Shown here: positions 8,434 to 16,546 of the stretch, one piece after another | How positions within the stretch are numbered: position 1 is the first letter of the stretch | Layout: every line of letters begins with the position of its first letter | Assembly (NCBI GenBank): GCA_036399015.1 | Contig: DASWNW010000118.1 | Location: 5,460-69,459, forward strand | DNA from: QHVT01 sp036399015 | GTDB taxonomy: Bacteria > Acidobacteriota > Thermoanaerobaculia > Gp7-AA8 | Direction of reading: 5' to 3' | DNA: 64,000 bases | Position numbers and translations under genes: made by a program | The notes under the pieces: model-generated | Told to the model about the DNA's origin: nothing | Database searches by the model: none | The model's input: only the letters and a program-made list of their open reading frames with translations

Positions 8434-9942
8434 ATGAATAGAACCTGCCTCGCAGTTCGTCTCGTCGTTTCGGCCATGGTGACGCTGCTCTCCCTCCCCA
8501 TGATCGCGCAGGGCAAAGAGTGGATCGTCATTTTCCATCAACAGGGTGAGATCCCGAACGGCATCGAGCGGTCGGTTTCCGCTGCCGGAGGATCGATTGT
8601 GGCGACGGTTCCGGAGGTCGGCGCGCTGCTCGCCGTTTCCGGCGATCCGAACTTCGTCGCGGCGATGAGCGCGAACCCGAAAGTGTCCGACGTCGTCGAG
8701 AACATCGAGCTGCAGATGATCCCGCCGGGCGACAGGATGTCGCTCGTCGCTGCAGATCCGACCGTGGCCGGTGATGGCCCGGTGCAGCCGCCGGGAGACG
8801 ACACGCAGACCGGACCCGATCCGTTCTACGCGTTCCAGTGGGACAAGAAGCGGATGCGCGCATCGAATCAGGGCTCGTACGCCGTGCAGCAGGGGCGCCC
8901 CGACGTCGTGGTGGCGGTGCTCGACACCGGCGGCGAGGCCGGACATCCCGACATCGCCCCGAATCTCGACGTGGCGCGCAGCCGCTCGTTCTTCCCGGTG
9001 CAGCCGAGCCCGGACGGCGATCCGAACCCGGCGGCGTGGGACGACAAGAACGGACACGGCTCCTGGTGCCTGAGCGCGGTCGCGGCGCCGATCAACGGCA
9101 TCGGCATGGTCGGCGTCGCGCCGCGCGTGCGGCTGGTGGCGCTCAAGGTGCTGGGGAACAACGGCTCCGGCAACCTCTTCGCGCTGGCGCAGGCGCTGGT
9201 CTACTGCGGCGTGAACAAGTTCGACGTCGCCTCGATGAGCCTCTCCGCCTACGTGCCGCATGCCGGCGGCGGACAGCAGGCCATCAAGATCGTGCAGCGC
9301 GCGGTGAACTTCGCCCGGAACAACGGCGTCACCCCGATCGCGGCGATGAGCAACGAGGGTCTCGACGTGAGCGACGGCCGGACGTTCGGGCCGTTCGTGG
9401 TGGTGCCGGCGGAGCTCGACGGCGTGATCGGCGTCTCCGCGACCGGCTACTTCAACCTCAAGGCCTCGTACAGCAACTACGGCGTCGGCAAGACCGACAT
9501 CAGCGCGCCGGGCGGCGACTACGGCGTGCAGGCCCCCGCCTCGAATTACCCCGGCCTCGGCAGCGTCCTCGGCGCCTGGGCGCCGGACAACCCGTCGCTT
9601 CCGGGCGCGCTCTACGTCTTCGCGAGCGGCACGTCGATGGCCTGCCCGAACGCCGCCGGCGTCTGCGCGCTGATCATCTCGCAGTACGGCGACTTCACCC
9701 CCGACAACTCCCGGAAGCCGCACCTGCCGCCGCAGACGGTCGAGGCCATCCTGCAGCGCACCGCGAACAACCAGCCCTGCCCCGAGCCGCGCGAGGTGAC
9801 GTACTTTGCCCTCTCGCCCCCGTTCCCGGCCGGGACGCAGGTCGGCCCCGCCAACCAGCGCTGCCAGGGCGAAGCCGGCTACAACAACTTCTACGGCAAA
9901 GGGATCGTCGACGCGCTGAAGGCGGTCACCAACACGCAGTAA
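8434..9942 (+). CDS. Secreted subtilisin-like serine peptidase (S8 family)
   Basis: 502 residues; ATG at 8434 with AAGGAG five bases upstream. A signal peptide ending near SLPMIAQG is followed by an I9-like propeptide (KEWIVIFHQQGEIPN), then the catalytic domain with AVLDTGGEAGHPD (Asp164), GHGSWCLSAVAAP (His208, HGSW replacing the common HGTH) and SGTSMACPNAAG (Ser401). The triad is complete, so an active exported endopeptidase is likely. It is the first gene of a same-strand run with the Cys-rich mini-protein, the beta-sandwich protein and the PDZ protein; a role in processing those is possible but is inference. Confidence 0.92.
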   Translation: MNRTCLAVRLVVSAMVTLLSLPMIAQGKEWIVIFHQQGEIPNGIERSVSAAGGSIVATVPEVGALLAVSGDPNFVAAMSANPKVSDVVENIELQMIPPGDRMSLVAADPTVAGDGPVQPPGDDTQTGPDPFYAFQWDKKRMRASNQGSYAVQQGRPDVVVAVLDTGGEAGHPDIAPNLDVARSRSFFPVQPSPDGDPNPAAWDDKNGHGSWCLSAVAAPINGIGMVGVAPRVRLVALKVLGNNGSGNLFALAQALVYCGVNKFDVASMSLSAYVPHAGGGQQAIKIVQRAVNFARNNGVTPIAAMSNEGLDVSDGRTFGPFVVVPAELDGVIGVSATGYFNLKASYSNYGVGKTDISAPGGDYGVQAPASNYPGLGSVLGAWAPDNPSLPGALYVFASGTSMACPNAAGVCALIISQYGDFTPDNSRKPHLPPQTVEAILQRTANNQPCPEPREVTYFALSPPFPAGTQVGPANQRCQGEAGYNNFYGKGIVDALKAVTNTQ

Positions 9943-9956
9943 AGAGGAAACTATTG

Positions 9957-9988
9957 GCGGGCGTCAGGGTCACCGCCCTGGCGCCCAT
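9957..9988 (+). terminator. GC-rich hairpin between subtilase and Cys-rich protein genes
   Basis: GGGCG-CAGGG pairs imperfectly with CCCTG-GCGCCC around a short loop, 15 bases after the subtilase stop and just before the next ribosome binding site. There is no T tract, so it may be an attenuator or mRNA-stability hairpin rather than a true terminator. Confidence 0.35.
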
Positions 9989-10001
9989 CTACGGAGGTCT
10001 C

Positions 10002-10274
10002 ATGACAAACCGGGCTGCGGCTCTCATTCGTGCAGTTTGTGTCGTCGTGCTGTCGATCGCCGTGAGCGTCCCCGTGCTGGCCTGCGACCCGTATGAGTGC
10101 CGGCTCACGGTCGACACCGCGCAGTGCTATATCCGTTACGGTCCCGACTCGCGCCGCTTCCGGCAGGGTACCGACTGCCGCGAGGTCACGAACTGCAACT
10201 ACGTCTACTCCAGCGGAGAGTGGGCGCTGACCTGCTCGTACGACTGCGCCATCACGCCCTGCTACGAGGTGTAA
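10002..10274 (+). CDS. Small secreted cysteine-rich protein, unknown function
   Basis: 90 residues; ATG at 10002 preceded by GGAGG. A hydrophobic signal peptide (about residues 8-27) ends in PVLA, then C. The mature part of about 63 residues has eight cysteines (28, 33, 42, 59, 65, 78, 82, 87), enough for four disulfides, and is rich in Tyr and acidic residues. I do not recognise the family. The Cys right after the signal could also be a lipobox-type Cys (VLAC), so a lipoprotein is possible. It lies 59 bases downstream of a secreted subtilase and 6 bases before the large exported protein, so it is probably part of that operon, as a substrate, inhibitor or surface peptide. Confidence 0.7.
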   Translation: MTNRAAALIRAVCVVVLSIAVSVPVLACDPYECRLTVDTAQCYIRYGPDSRRFRQGTDCREVTNCNYVYSSGEWALTCSYDCAITPCYEV

Positions 10275-10280
10275 CGCCGG

Positions 10281-12410
10281 ATGCGGCACGCGCTTCTGCT
10301 GCTCGCAATCGCCTTCACCTCGGCGGCTCTCGATGCTGCCGAGGTGCGCGTCACCATCGACGACCGCTCGGCTGATGCGCGGTGCGTGAAGCAGCAACTC
10401 GCGGTCATCGCCACTCCGGCTGCCGGGCAACCGAGCCGGTTCCCCATCCCTCCCGATCACGCCGCAGCCACGATCGCGTTGCCTCAGGGCGATGCGTGGG
10501 AGCTGCGCGTCGCGGCAGATGGCTGCTGGAGCTCCACCGAAACGTGGGTGGCCGCGGATGGCCGGGGTGTCGTCATCGAGACGTTTGCCGCCGCGACGTT
10601 GCGCGGTGCATTCTGGCGCACCTCATCCGGCGCTCCACCGCGCCTGCGTGCGTACGCATTCAGGACGAACGCGCAGCCGTCGCGCTCCCCCGCCGACGTG
10701 GAGCCGGAGCCGCTCGAATGCTGGCTCGACTATCCGGCCTGGCGGTGTGACGTCCCGGCGGAGCTGGCGATCGACGTGCGCCTGGAGCCGGAGGGCTTCG
10801 CGCCTCTCTATGCCTGGAACATCACTGCCAGACCCGGCGAGGTGCGCGAGGCGGAGCGGTACACGCTCGTCCGCGGCTCGAGCCTGGCCGGGTGGGTGGA
10901 AGACGCGGACGGGAAGCCGCTCCGCGACGCGGCGCTGACGCTGGCGGTACTCCAGCCGGAGCATCCCGACGCCGGCAGCACGTCGCCGCTGCGGCACGTT
11001 GCACGGACGAACGCGCGCGGCTTCTTTCAGTTCACCGGCATCCCTCCGGGCGACTATCGGCTCTCCTCGCGGGCGGCCGGTTACGCGCCGCTGGTCGTGC
11101 CGGCGCTGACGATCCGCCCCGTCACCGCCCTGACGTGGCCGAGCGCCTTGACGCACCAGCGCCCGGTGGAATTCACCGTGAGCGTCGACCCGCCGAGGAA
11201 TCGCGACGGCGCGTTGTGGCGCGTTCAGGTGAAAGAGCGGATCTCGCTCCTGCCGGGAGAACCACCCGCAACGACGACACTCTCGCCGTCGTCCGACGGA
11301 GGGACCTGGACCGCGGCGGGACTGCGTCCGGAACGATACGAGCTGACGGTGAGTGACGCGAGCGGTGCGCTCGTCGAGACGCGGGAGATCGATCTCACCG
11401 CGGGCGCGGGGACGCTGGCTCTGACGCTCGATCGCCTGGAGATCGTGGGAACGGTGAAAGTCGGAGACGAGCCGCTTCCGGCAGCCGACGTTCGCTTCAC
11501 CAGCGCCAGCGGCAAGGCGGTCTACACGTCGACGGACGAGGAGGGGCGTTTCGAGGCGCTCTTTCCTTCGCCCGGACGCTGGACGCCGACCGTTTATCCC
11601 AAAGGGAGAGGACGCGGCGCCCACATTCGCGTCGCACCGGTCGAGATTTCTGCCGGCGCGTCCGCGGCGCTCGACCTCGTGCTTCCGGGCGGGCGGCTGC
11701 GCGGACGGGTGACTCAGGACGGCACGCCGGTGAAAGCCGCCGTGCATCTCGTCCGCACCGGCGGGCTGGCGGCACAGGAGCTCACCGGTGAGGACGGCAC
11801 GTTCGATCTTCCCGGCCTCGAAGAAGGGAGTTACTCGCTCGCCGCCGAAGGCGAGACCGGCGCAACGCCGCGGCCGGTCGAGATCCGCGTGCAGGAGGGA
11901 GAGACGACGGAGGTGGAGGTGGCCGTCGAACCATTCAGCGTCGTGCGGGCCACGGTACTTACGCCGGGCGGGCAACCGGCCAGCGGTGCCATCGCACGCC
12001 TCTCGACCGACGGCGGTCTCTCCTGGACCGAGATCGTCCTCGACGTCCGCGGCGCGCTCGAATACTCGGTTCCGCGCGGTGTCGTGCATGCTGATCTGAT
12101 CGTGCTCACCTACTCCTACCCTGCCGGCGTGGCGCGGCTCGACGTCGGGAAACCATCGACGATCCAACTCCCCGCGCAGGGCGGCCGGCTGAGCGTGCAT
12201 GCCGCCCGCGCATTCATCATCCGGGACGACGTCGTGGCGCCGGTGAACGCGTTTTACCTCCCGTCGAGCTTCGGAGTAGCACCGGTCGCGCACCTCGAGA
12301 CCGGCAGCTATCTCGTCTGTCCTGAGCCGCGCGCGGGCGAGACTTGCCGGCGGGTGGCGGTCGCACCGGGCAGCTCGACGACGGTGCGTCTGGAGAAAGA
12401 AGCGAAATGA
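10281..12410 (+). CDS. Large exported protein with repeated carboxypeptidase-regulatory-like (beta-sandwich) domains
   Basis: 709 residues with a signal peptide (MRHALLLLAIAFTSAALDA). No enzymatic motif is visible. Several repeats of the CarboxypepD_reg/Cna-B style are seen, each with a phrase like G(W/R)V.D.DGKPL..A followed by T...GFFQFTGIPPGDYRLS (about residues 202-270, 390-430 and 475-540; the last has GTFDLPGLEEGSYSLAAEG). Such domains are usually surface or secreted binding modules. The stop overlaps the next gene's start (ATGA), implying translational coupling with the PDZ protein. Probably acts in the envelope together with the subtilase operon; function unknown. Confidence 0.8.
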   Translation: MRHALLLLAIAFTSAALDAAEVRVTIDDRSADARCVKQQLAVIATPAAGQPSRFPIPPDHAAATIALPQGDAWELRVAADGCWSSTETWVAADGRGVVIETFAAATLRGAFWRTSSGAPPRLRAYAFRTNAQPSRSPADVEPEPLECWLDYPAWRCDVPAELAIDVRLEPEGFAPLYAWNITARPGEVREAERYTLVRGSSLAGWVEDADGKPLRDAALTLAVLQPEHPDAGSTSPLRHVARTNARGFFQFTGIPPGDYRLSSRAAGYAPLVVPALTIRPVTALTWPSALTHQRPVEFTVSVDPPRNRDGALWRVQVKERISLLPGEPPATTTLSPSSDGGTWTAAGLRPERYELTVSDASGALVETREIDLTAGAGTLALTLDRLEIVGTVKVGDEPLPAADVRFTSASGKAVYTSTDEEGRFEALFPSPGRWTPTVYPKGRGRGAHIRVAPVEISAGASAALDLVLPGGRLRGRVTQDGTPVKAAVHLVRTGGLAAQELTGEDGTFDLPGLEEGSYSLAAEGETGATPRPVEIRVQEGETTEVEVAVEPFSVVRATVLTPGGQPASGAIARLSTDGGLSWTEIVLDVRGALEYSVPRGVVHADLIVLTYSYPAGVARLDVGKPSTIQLPAQGGRLSVHAARAFIIRDDVVAPVNAFYLPSSFGVAPVAHLETGSYLVCPEPRAGETCRRVAVAPGSSTTVRLEKEAK

Positions 12411-12835
12411 TCCGACTCCTGATGTTCTCGTTGGGTGCGCTGCTCGCGTTTGCGGCTGGTGCCGCGGAGAAGCCGCCACTGCCGTGGCTGGGGATGGCAT
12501 TCACCTGGGCGGAGTCGGAGGCACGCAGTCGCGGTCTGCACGTGCGCGCGGTCACTCCGGGCGGCCCGGCGGAGAAAGCGGGCGTCCGGCCGGGCGATCT
12601 CGTCGTCACCGTGAACGGCACACCCGTCGACTTTGGCGATGAGCTTGAGTTTCTGCTGTATCTGCAGAAGCGCGCACCCGGCGAACGGCTGCGCCTACAA
12701 CTCGTGCGTGAAGGGCGCGCGGTCGCCACCATCGTGACGCTCGGCCGGCTACCCGACGAAGCCCGGCCGAAATGGGAGAGGAACCTCCGGATGGCGCGGG
12801 AGAGGCGGGCGGCGCGCGAACGGCCGCCCGGGTAG
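12407..12835 (+). CDS. Small exported PDZ-domain protein
   Basis: 142 residues; the ATG overlaps the previous TGA. An N-terminal signal or anchor MIRLLMFSLGALLAFAAGA is followed by one PDZ domain with the binding-loop region PWLGMAFTWAE and GLHVRAVTPGGPAEKAGVRPGDLV, and a basic, Arg-rich tail. There is no protease domain, unlike DegP/HtrA or C-terminal processing proteases, so it is probably an adaptor. Coupling to the beta-sandwich protein and the upstream subtilase suggests it tethers or presents substrates in the periplasm (inference). Confidence 0.8.
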   Translation: MIRLLMFSLGALLAFAAGAAEKPPLPWLGMAFTWAESEARSRGLHVRAVTPGGPAEKAGVRPGDLVVTVNGTPVDFGDELEFLLYLQKRAPGERLRLQLVREGRAVATIVTLGRLPDEARPKWERNLRMARERRAARERPPG

Positions 12836-12873
12836 CGACGTCGTGGCGCCGGCACTGGCCCGACGCCCGTCCG

Positions 12874-13620
12874 TTACGCCGTCTCCATCATCTCCGCGGG
12901 GATGTCGAAGTTCGACCAGACGTTCTGCGTGTCGTCGTGGTCGTCGAGCATCTCCAGGAGGCGCATCATCGCCTTCGCCTTGACGTCGTCGACGGCGACG
13001 TAGGTCGAGGGGATCATGCCGAGCTTCGCCTCGACGGTCGGGATCTTGCTCGACTCGAGCGCCTGGCGCACGGCCTCGAAGGCCTCGGGGGCGGTGTAGA
13101 TCTCGTACGCCTCCGGGTCGTCGGTCTGCAGGTCGTCGGCGCCGGCCTCGAGCGCGACTTCCATCAGCTTGTCCTCGCCGACGGCGCTCTTCTCGACGGC
13201 GAAGTAGCCCTTCTTGTCGAACTGGAAGCGGACCGAGCCCGGGGTGCCGAGGTTGCCGCCGTTCTTCTCGAAGATGCGGCGGATCTCGGGGGTGGTGCGG
13301 TTGCCGTTGTCGGTCAGCGCCTCGACGATCACCGCCACGCCGCCCGGCCCGTAGCCCTCGTACAGCATCTCCTCGTACTGCGCGCCTTCGATCTCACCGG
13401 TGCCGCGCTTGATGGCGCGCTCGATGTTGTCCTTCGGCATGTTGTTGGCCTTGGCTTCCGCCACGGCCGCGCGGAGGCGGGGGTTGCCTTCCGGATCGCC
13501 GCCGCCGAGGCGGGCGGCAACGGTCATTTCCTTGATGAGGCGCGTGAAGATCTTGCCGCGCTTGGCGTCGGCCGCACCTTTCTTGTGCTTGATCGTGCTC
13601 CATTTACTATGGCCGGACAT
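12874..13620 (-). CDS. yebC: YebC/PmpR family protein
   Basis: 248 residues, the typical length. It begins MSGHSKWSTIKHKKGAADAK, the family signature, followed by GGGDPEGNPRLRAAVAEAK, and contains EGYGPGGVAVIVEALTDN in the middle domain. The family comprises DNA-binding regulators in some bacteria and ribosome-associated factors that ease polyproline stalling in others. No ruvC or other Holliday-junction genes, its common neighbours, are next to it here. The start is clear from the signature. Confidence 0.97.
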   Translation of the reverse strand: MSGHSKWSTIKHKKGAADAKRGKIFTRLIKEMTVAARLGGGDPEGNPRLRAAVAEAKANNMPKDNIERAIKRGTGEIEGAQYEEMLYEGYGPGGVAVIVEALTDNGNRTTPEIRRIFEKNGGNLGTPGSVRFQFDKKGYFAVEKSAVGEDKLMEVALEAGADDLQTDDPEAYEIYTAPEAFEAVRQALESSKIPTVEAKLGMIPSTYVAVDDVKAKAMMRLLEMLDDHDDTQNVWSNFDIPAEMMETA

Positions 13621-13673
13621 GTTCAGGAACTCCTTGAGAGCTGTTTGACAGCGAGGGATTGGAAGTCTATCAA

Positions 13674-13874
13674 ATGATGGCCCCCGAGTTTCCCCTCCGC
13701 GTGATCACCGACGACGGCGACTGCGAAGTGATCGACTCCCCTGAGGAGCTGACCTCGCGCGTGGATTTCCTCGACTCCACCGATCCGTCCGCCCGCGTCT
13801 GGGTACGCGACGCGTACGACCGCACGGTCCGCGTGCGGGTGCGTGGGGGGTGGGTGGAGGTGCTGGAAGTGTGA
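13674..13874 (+). CDS. Small hypothetical protein
   Basis: 66 residues from the ATG at 13674, with GGAAG about eight bases upstream. Sequence: acidic N-terminal half with DDGDCEVIDSPEELTSRVDF, then WVRDAYDRTVRVRVRGGW and a beta-rich tail; no signal or membrane segment. It reads like a single small soluble domain. I do not recognise the family. Divergent from yebC with 53 bases between the starts. Its stop codon directly abuts a 137-bp tandem repeat array. Confidence 0.6.
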   Translation: MMAPEFPLRVITDDGDCEVIDSPEELTSRVDFLDSTDPSARVWVRDAYDRTVRVRVRGGWVEVLEV

Positions 13875-14375
13875 GTTGCGGGTTGCGCGTGGCGAGTTGC
13901 CCGGGCAGTTTCGCTGCGATGACTCCGCGCCGGCACGCGCTACTCGCAACGCGCAACGCTTCATCACACCTTCGGCTCCCCTTCCGGCACGTCCTTGCCA
14001 GACCTTGTCTGGTTACGCGTTGCGCGTGGCGAGTTGTCCGGGCAGTTCGCTGCGATGACTCCCCGCGGGAAACGCGCTACTCGCAGCGCGCAACGCTTCA
14101 TCACACCTTCGGCTCCCCTCCCGGCGCGTCCTTGCCAGACCTTGTCTAGTTGCGGGTTGCGCGTGGCGAGTTGCCCGGGCAGTTCGCTGCGATGACTCCG
14201 CGCGGGAAACGCGCTACTCGCAGCGCGCAACGCTTCATCACACCCGCGGCTCCCCTCCCGGCACGTCCTTGCCAGACCTTGTCTCGTTGCGTGTTGCGCG
14301 TGGCGAGTTGCCCGGGCAGTTTCGCTGCGATGACTCCGCGCGGGCAACGCGCTACTCGCAACGCGCGACGCTTCA
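13875..14375. repeat. 137-bp tandem repeat, about 3.7 copies, at a convergent gene junction
   Basis: The marker CCTTGCCAGACCTTGTCT recurs at 13993, 14130 and 14267, a constant 137-base spacing. Each unit has an arm-loop-arm hairpin (GTTGCGGGTTGCGCG ... CGCGCAACGC) followed by about 45 bases resembling the last codons of the adjacent S46 peptidase gene, including CTTCATCACACCTTCGGCTC. The final copy runs into the real gene end. It is therefore a tandem duplication of intergenic hairpin plus gene tail. No gene is supported in this stretch. Confidence 0.93.
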
Positions 14376-16430
14376 TCACACCTTCGGCTCCCCTCCCAGC
14401 TCCCTCACCAGCTCATCCGCGCCATCGACCGCATCGAGCACCCAGAGCATGTACTGCGCGTCGACGTGGATGGAGCGGGTGAGTGGCGGGTTGAACAAAA
14501 AGTCGGCGTCGATCGATTCGTAGTTGCCGTCGAAGAGGAGGCCGACCAGCTCTCCTTTCGCGTTCAGTGTCGGCGAGCCGGAGTTGCCGCCGGTGGTGTC
14601 GGCGGTGGAGAGGAAGTTCACCGGGACGTCCTTCAGCTCCGGGTCGACGTACGGCTTCGTCTTCGCCTCGTCGGCGGCCGCGGCGAGGAGCGCGGGCGGG
14701 TTGTCGAACGGCTCCTTGCCCGTCTCCTTCTGCAGGAGGCCGCGCAGCGTCGTCTGCGGCGTGTGCCAGGTGGCGTCGCGCGGCGAGTAGCCGGTGACGC
14801 GGCCCCAGGTGAGCCGCAGCGTGCCGTTCGCGTCGGGGTAGACCACTCCCCCGCTCACCTTCCGCAGCACGTCCAAGTACGCCGGCCGCAGGCGCGCCAT
14901 CGCCCCCTGCGCCGCGGTGTCGCGCAGCTCCCGCTCCTCGAACAGAGGCACGAGCGCCATCGCCAGGTCGAGCATCGGGTCCTTGCGCGCCTTCAGTTGC
15001 GCGGTCGACTCCGCGAGCATCTTCGCCCGCTCGTCCTGGTCGCCCACCTTCGTCTCCGCGTACAGCCGGTCGAGGTCGAGCCCCTCCAGCGCCGCGATCC
15101 GCTGTGCCGCCGGAAGCTTCGCCGCTTCTTCGGCCAGGAAGCGGACCACCATCCGGTCGCTCCCCGGCTCGATCACCCGCTGCGCGCGCGTCGAGGCGGC
15201 GTCCAGTGAAAGCCACTCCCGCTCCTGGAACTTCGCGAGCCGGTCGAGGTCCTTCTTCGGCCGCTCCGCCGCCAGGCGGACGATCGTGAACGCCTGCTGC
15301 AGCATCGGCGAGCCCTTCCCTGCCAGGAGGTCAAGGATGAGGTCGCGCTCGCGCGTGCGGGTCTGCGTCGCGGTGACGCGCGCCAGCTCGCCGAGCAGCT
15401 CCGGCGCGGAGGCGCGCAACTGCTCCTCCCGCTTCAGGCGGGACTCCACGATGCGGTCGCGCACGAACCCCTCCATGACGCTCTGGTAGTTCTTGAGCGT
15501 GTTCGCCAGGCTCTGGATCCGCGCCGCATTCCTGATCTGCACCTCGCGGTTCCCCTTGCCGCTCTCCTCGAGCAGCCGGATGGCCTCGGAGTAATACCGG
15601 ATGCTGGCGGGATAGACGAACTCCTGCTGGTTCCGCACCTCGTCCGCGGTCTGGTAGCGGAAGGTGCGGCCCGGGTAGCCGGCGACGATGACGGTGTCGC
15701 CGTCGCTCACCCCCTGCTTCGCGAGCTTCAGCCACTGCTTCGGGCGGTACGGCTTGCCCTCGACGTACGCGCGGTAGAAGGCGAAGTCGCCGGTGTGGCG
15801 CGGCCACTCGAAGTTGTCGATCTCGCCGCCGAAGTCGCCGATGCGGCTGGACGGCGCGTACACGAGCCGCACGTCCGACAGCTCGCCGTACGTCGTGCGG
15901 AGGTACTGCGAGCCCTCGAAGAACGAAGCGACCATGCAGCGCACGCCTCCGCTCTTCTCGCACTCGGTGACCAGCTCCTTCTGGCGGCGGTCGATGTGCT
16001 GCGCGCGTGCGACGTCGGAGACGTTCGGCTTCATCCCGGCGCGCACGCGGGCGGTGACGTCCTCGATCTTCGTCGCCACCCACACCTTCGTACCCGGCGC
16101 CGCCGCCAGCTCCTCGGCGCGCGTGCGGGCGAGGAAGCCGTTCGCGATCAGGTCGCGCTCGGGGGTGGAGTTGTGCTGGATGGAGCCGAAGGCGCAGTGG
16201 TGATTCGTGACCAGGAGGCCGTCGGGCGAGACGAAGGAGGCGGTGCAGTTGCCGAGGGAGACGACGGCGCCCATCGGGTCACCGGTGAGGTCGGAGAGAC
16301 GTGCCGGATCGAGCGCGACGCCGGCCGCTTTCAGCTCGGCGGCGAGCGCCGGCATCTGCTGCGGCATCCACATGCCTTCGTCGGCGGTGGCGGAGAGGGT
16401 GGCGAGGAGGAGGAGGAGGAGTTTCTTCAT
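14376..16430 (-). CDS. S46 family dipeptidyl-peptidase (DPP7/DPP11-like)
   Basis: 684 residues, close to the 700-720 of the family. A signal peptide MKKLLLLLLATLSATA leads into DEGMWMPQQMP, typical of S46. The chymotrypsin-fold triad is visible as TNHHCAFGSIQ (His), GEIDNFEWPRHTGDFAFYR (Asp) and GGNSGSPTLNAKGELVGL (Ser), with the helical cap domain between about residues 270 and 530. It removes N-terminal dipeptides from oligopeptides in the periplasm. Specificity (DPP7 broad hydrophobic versus DPP11 acidic) is not decided. Its 3' end has been duplicated into the neighbouring tandem repeat. Confidence 0.93.
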   Translation of the reverse strand: MKKLLLLLLATLSATADEGMWMPQQMPALAAELKAAGVALDPARLSDLTGDPMGAVVSLGNCTASFVSPDGLLVTNHHCAFGSIQHNSTPERDLIANGFLARTRAEELAAAPGTKVWVATKIEDVTARVRAGMKPNVSDVARAQHIDRRQKELVTECEKSGGVRCMVASFFEGSQYLRTTYGELSDVRLVYAPSSRIGDFGGEIDNFEWPRHTGDFAFYRAYVEGKPYRPKQWLKLAKQGVSDGDTVIVAGYPGRTFRYQTADEVRNQQEFVYPASIRYYSEAIRLLEESGKGNREVQIRNAARIQSLANTLKNYQSVMEGFVRDRIVESRLKREEQLRASAPELLGELARVTATQTRTRERDLILDLLAGKGSPMLQQAFTIVRLAAERPKKDLDRLAKFQEREWLSLDAASTRAQRVIEPGSDRMVVRFLAEEAAKLPAAQRIAALEGLDLDRLYAETKVGDQDERAKMLAESTAQLKARKDPMLDLAMALVPLFEERELRDTAAQGAMARLRPAYLDVLRKVSGGVVYPDANGTLRLTWGRVTGYSPRDATWHTPQTTLRGLLQKETGKEPFDNPPALLAAAADEAKTKPYVDPELKDVPVNFLSTADTTGGNSGSPTLNAKGELVGLLFDGNYESIDADFLFNPPLTRSIHVDAQYMLWVLDAVDGADELVRELGGEPKV

Positions 16431-16506
16431 GTTGTCGGTTGTCGGTTATCCGGCGGGATTGTCCGGGGCGGAAACCGCAGACAACTGACAACCGAGAACC
16501 GACAAC
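16431..16506. repeat. Arm-loop-arm inverted repeat, GTTGTCG family, copy B2
   Basis: GTTGTCGGTTGTCGG and the inverse ACAACCGAGAACCGACAAC flank a unique centre. It lies between the divergent S46 peptidase and SPFH genes and begins at the base adjoining the peptidase start codon. Confidence 0.88.
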
Positions 16507-16546
16507 AAAAATCCACGTAAGATGAAGTGTCTCCGGAGGGACGCAC

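Noticed and set aside
14446..15216. Antisense frames across the S46 peptidase as a second gene
   Set aside because: No recognisable motif; composition is that of shadow frames in GC-rich DNA.
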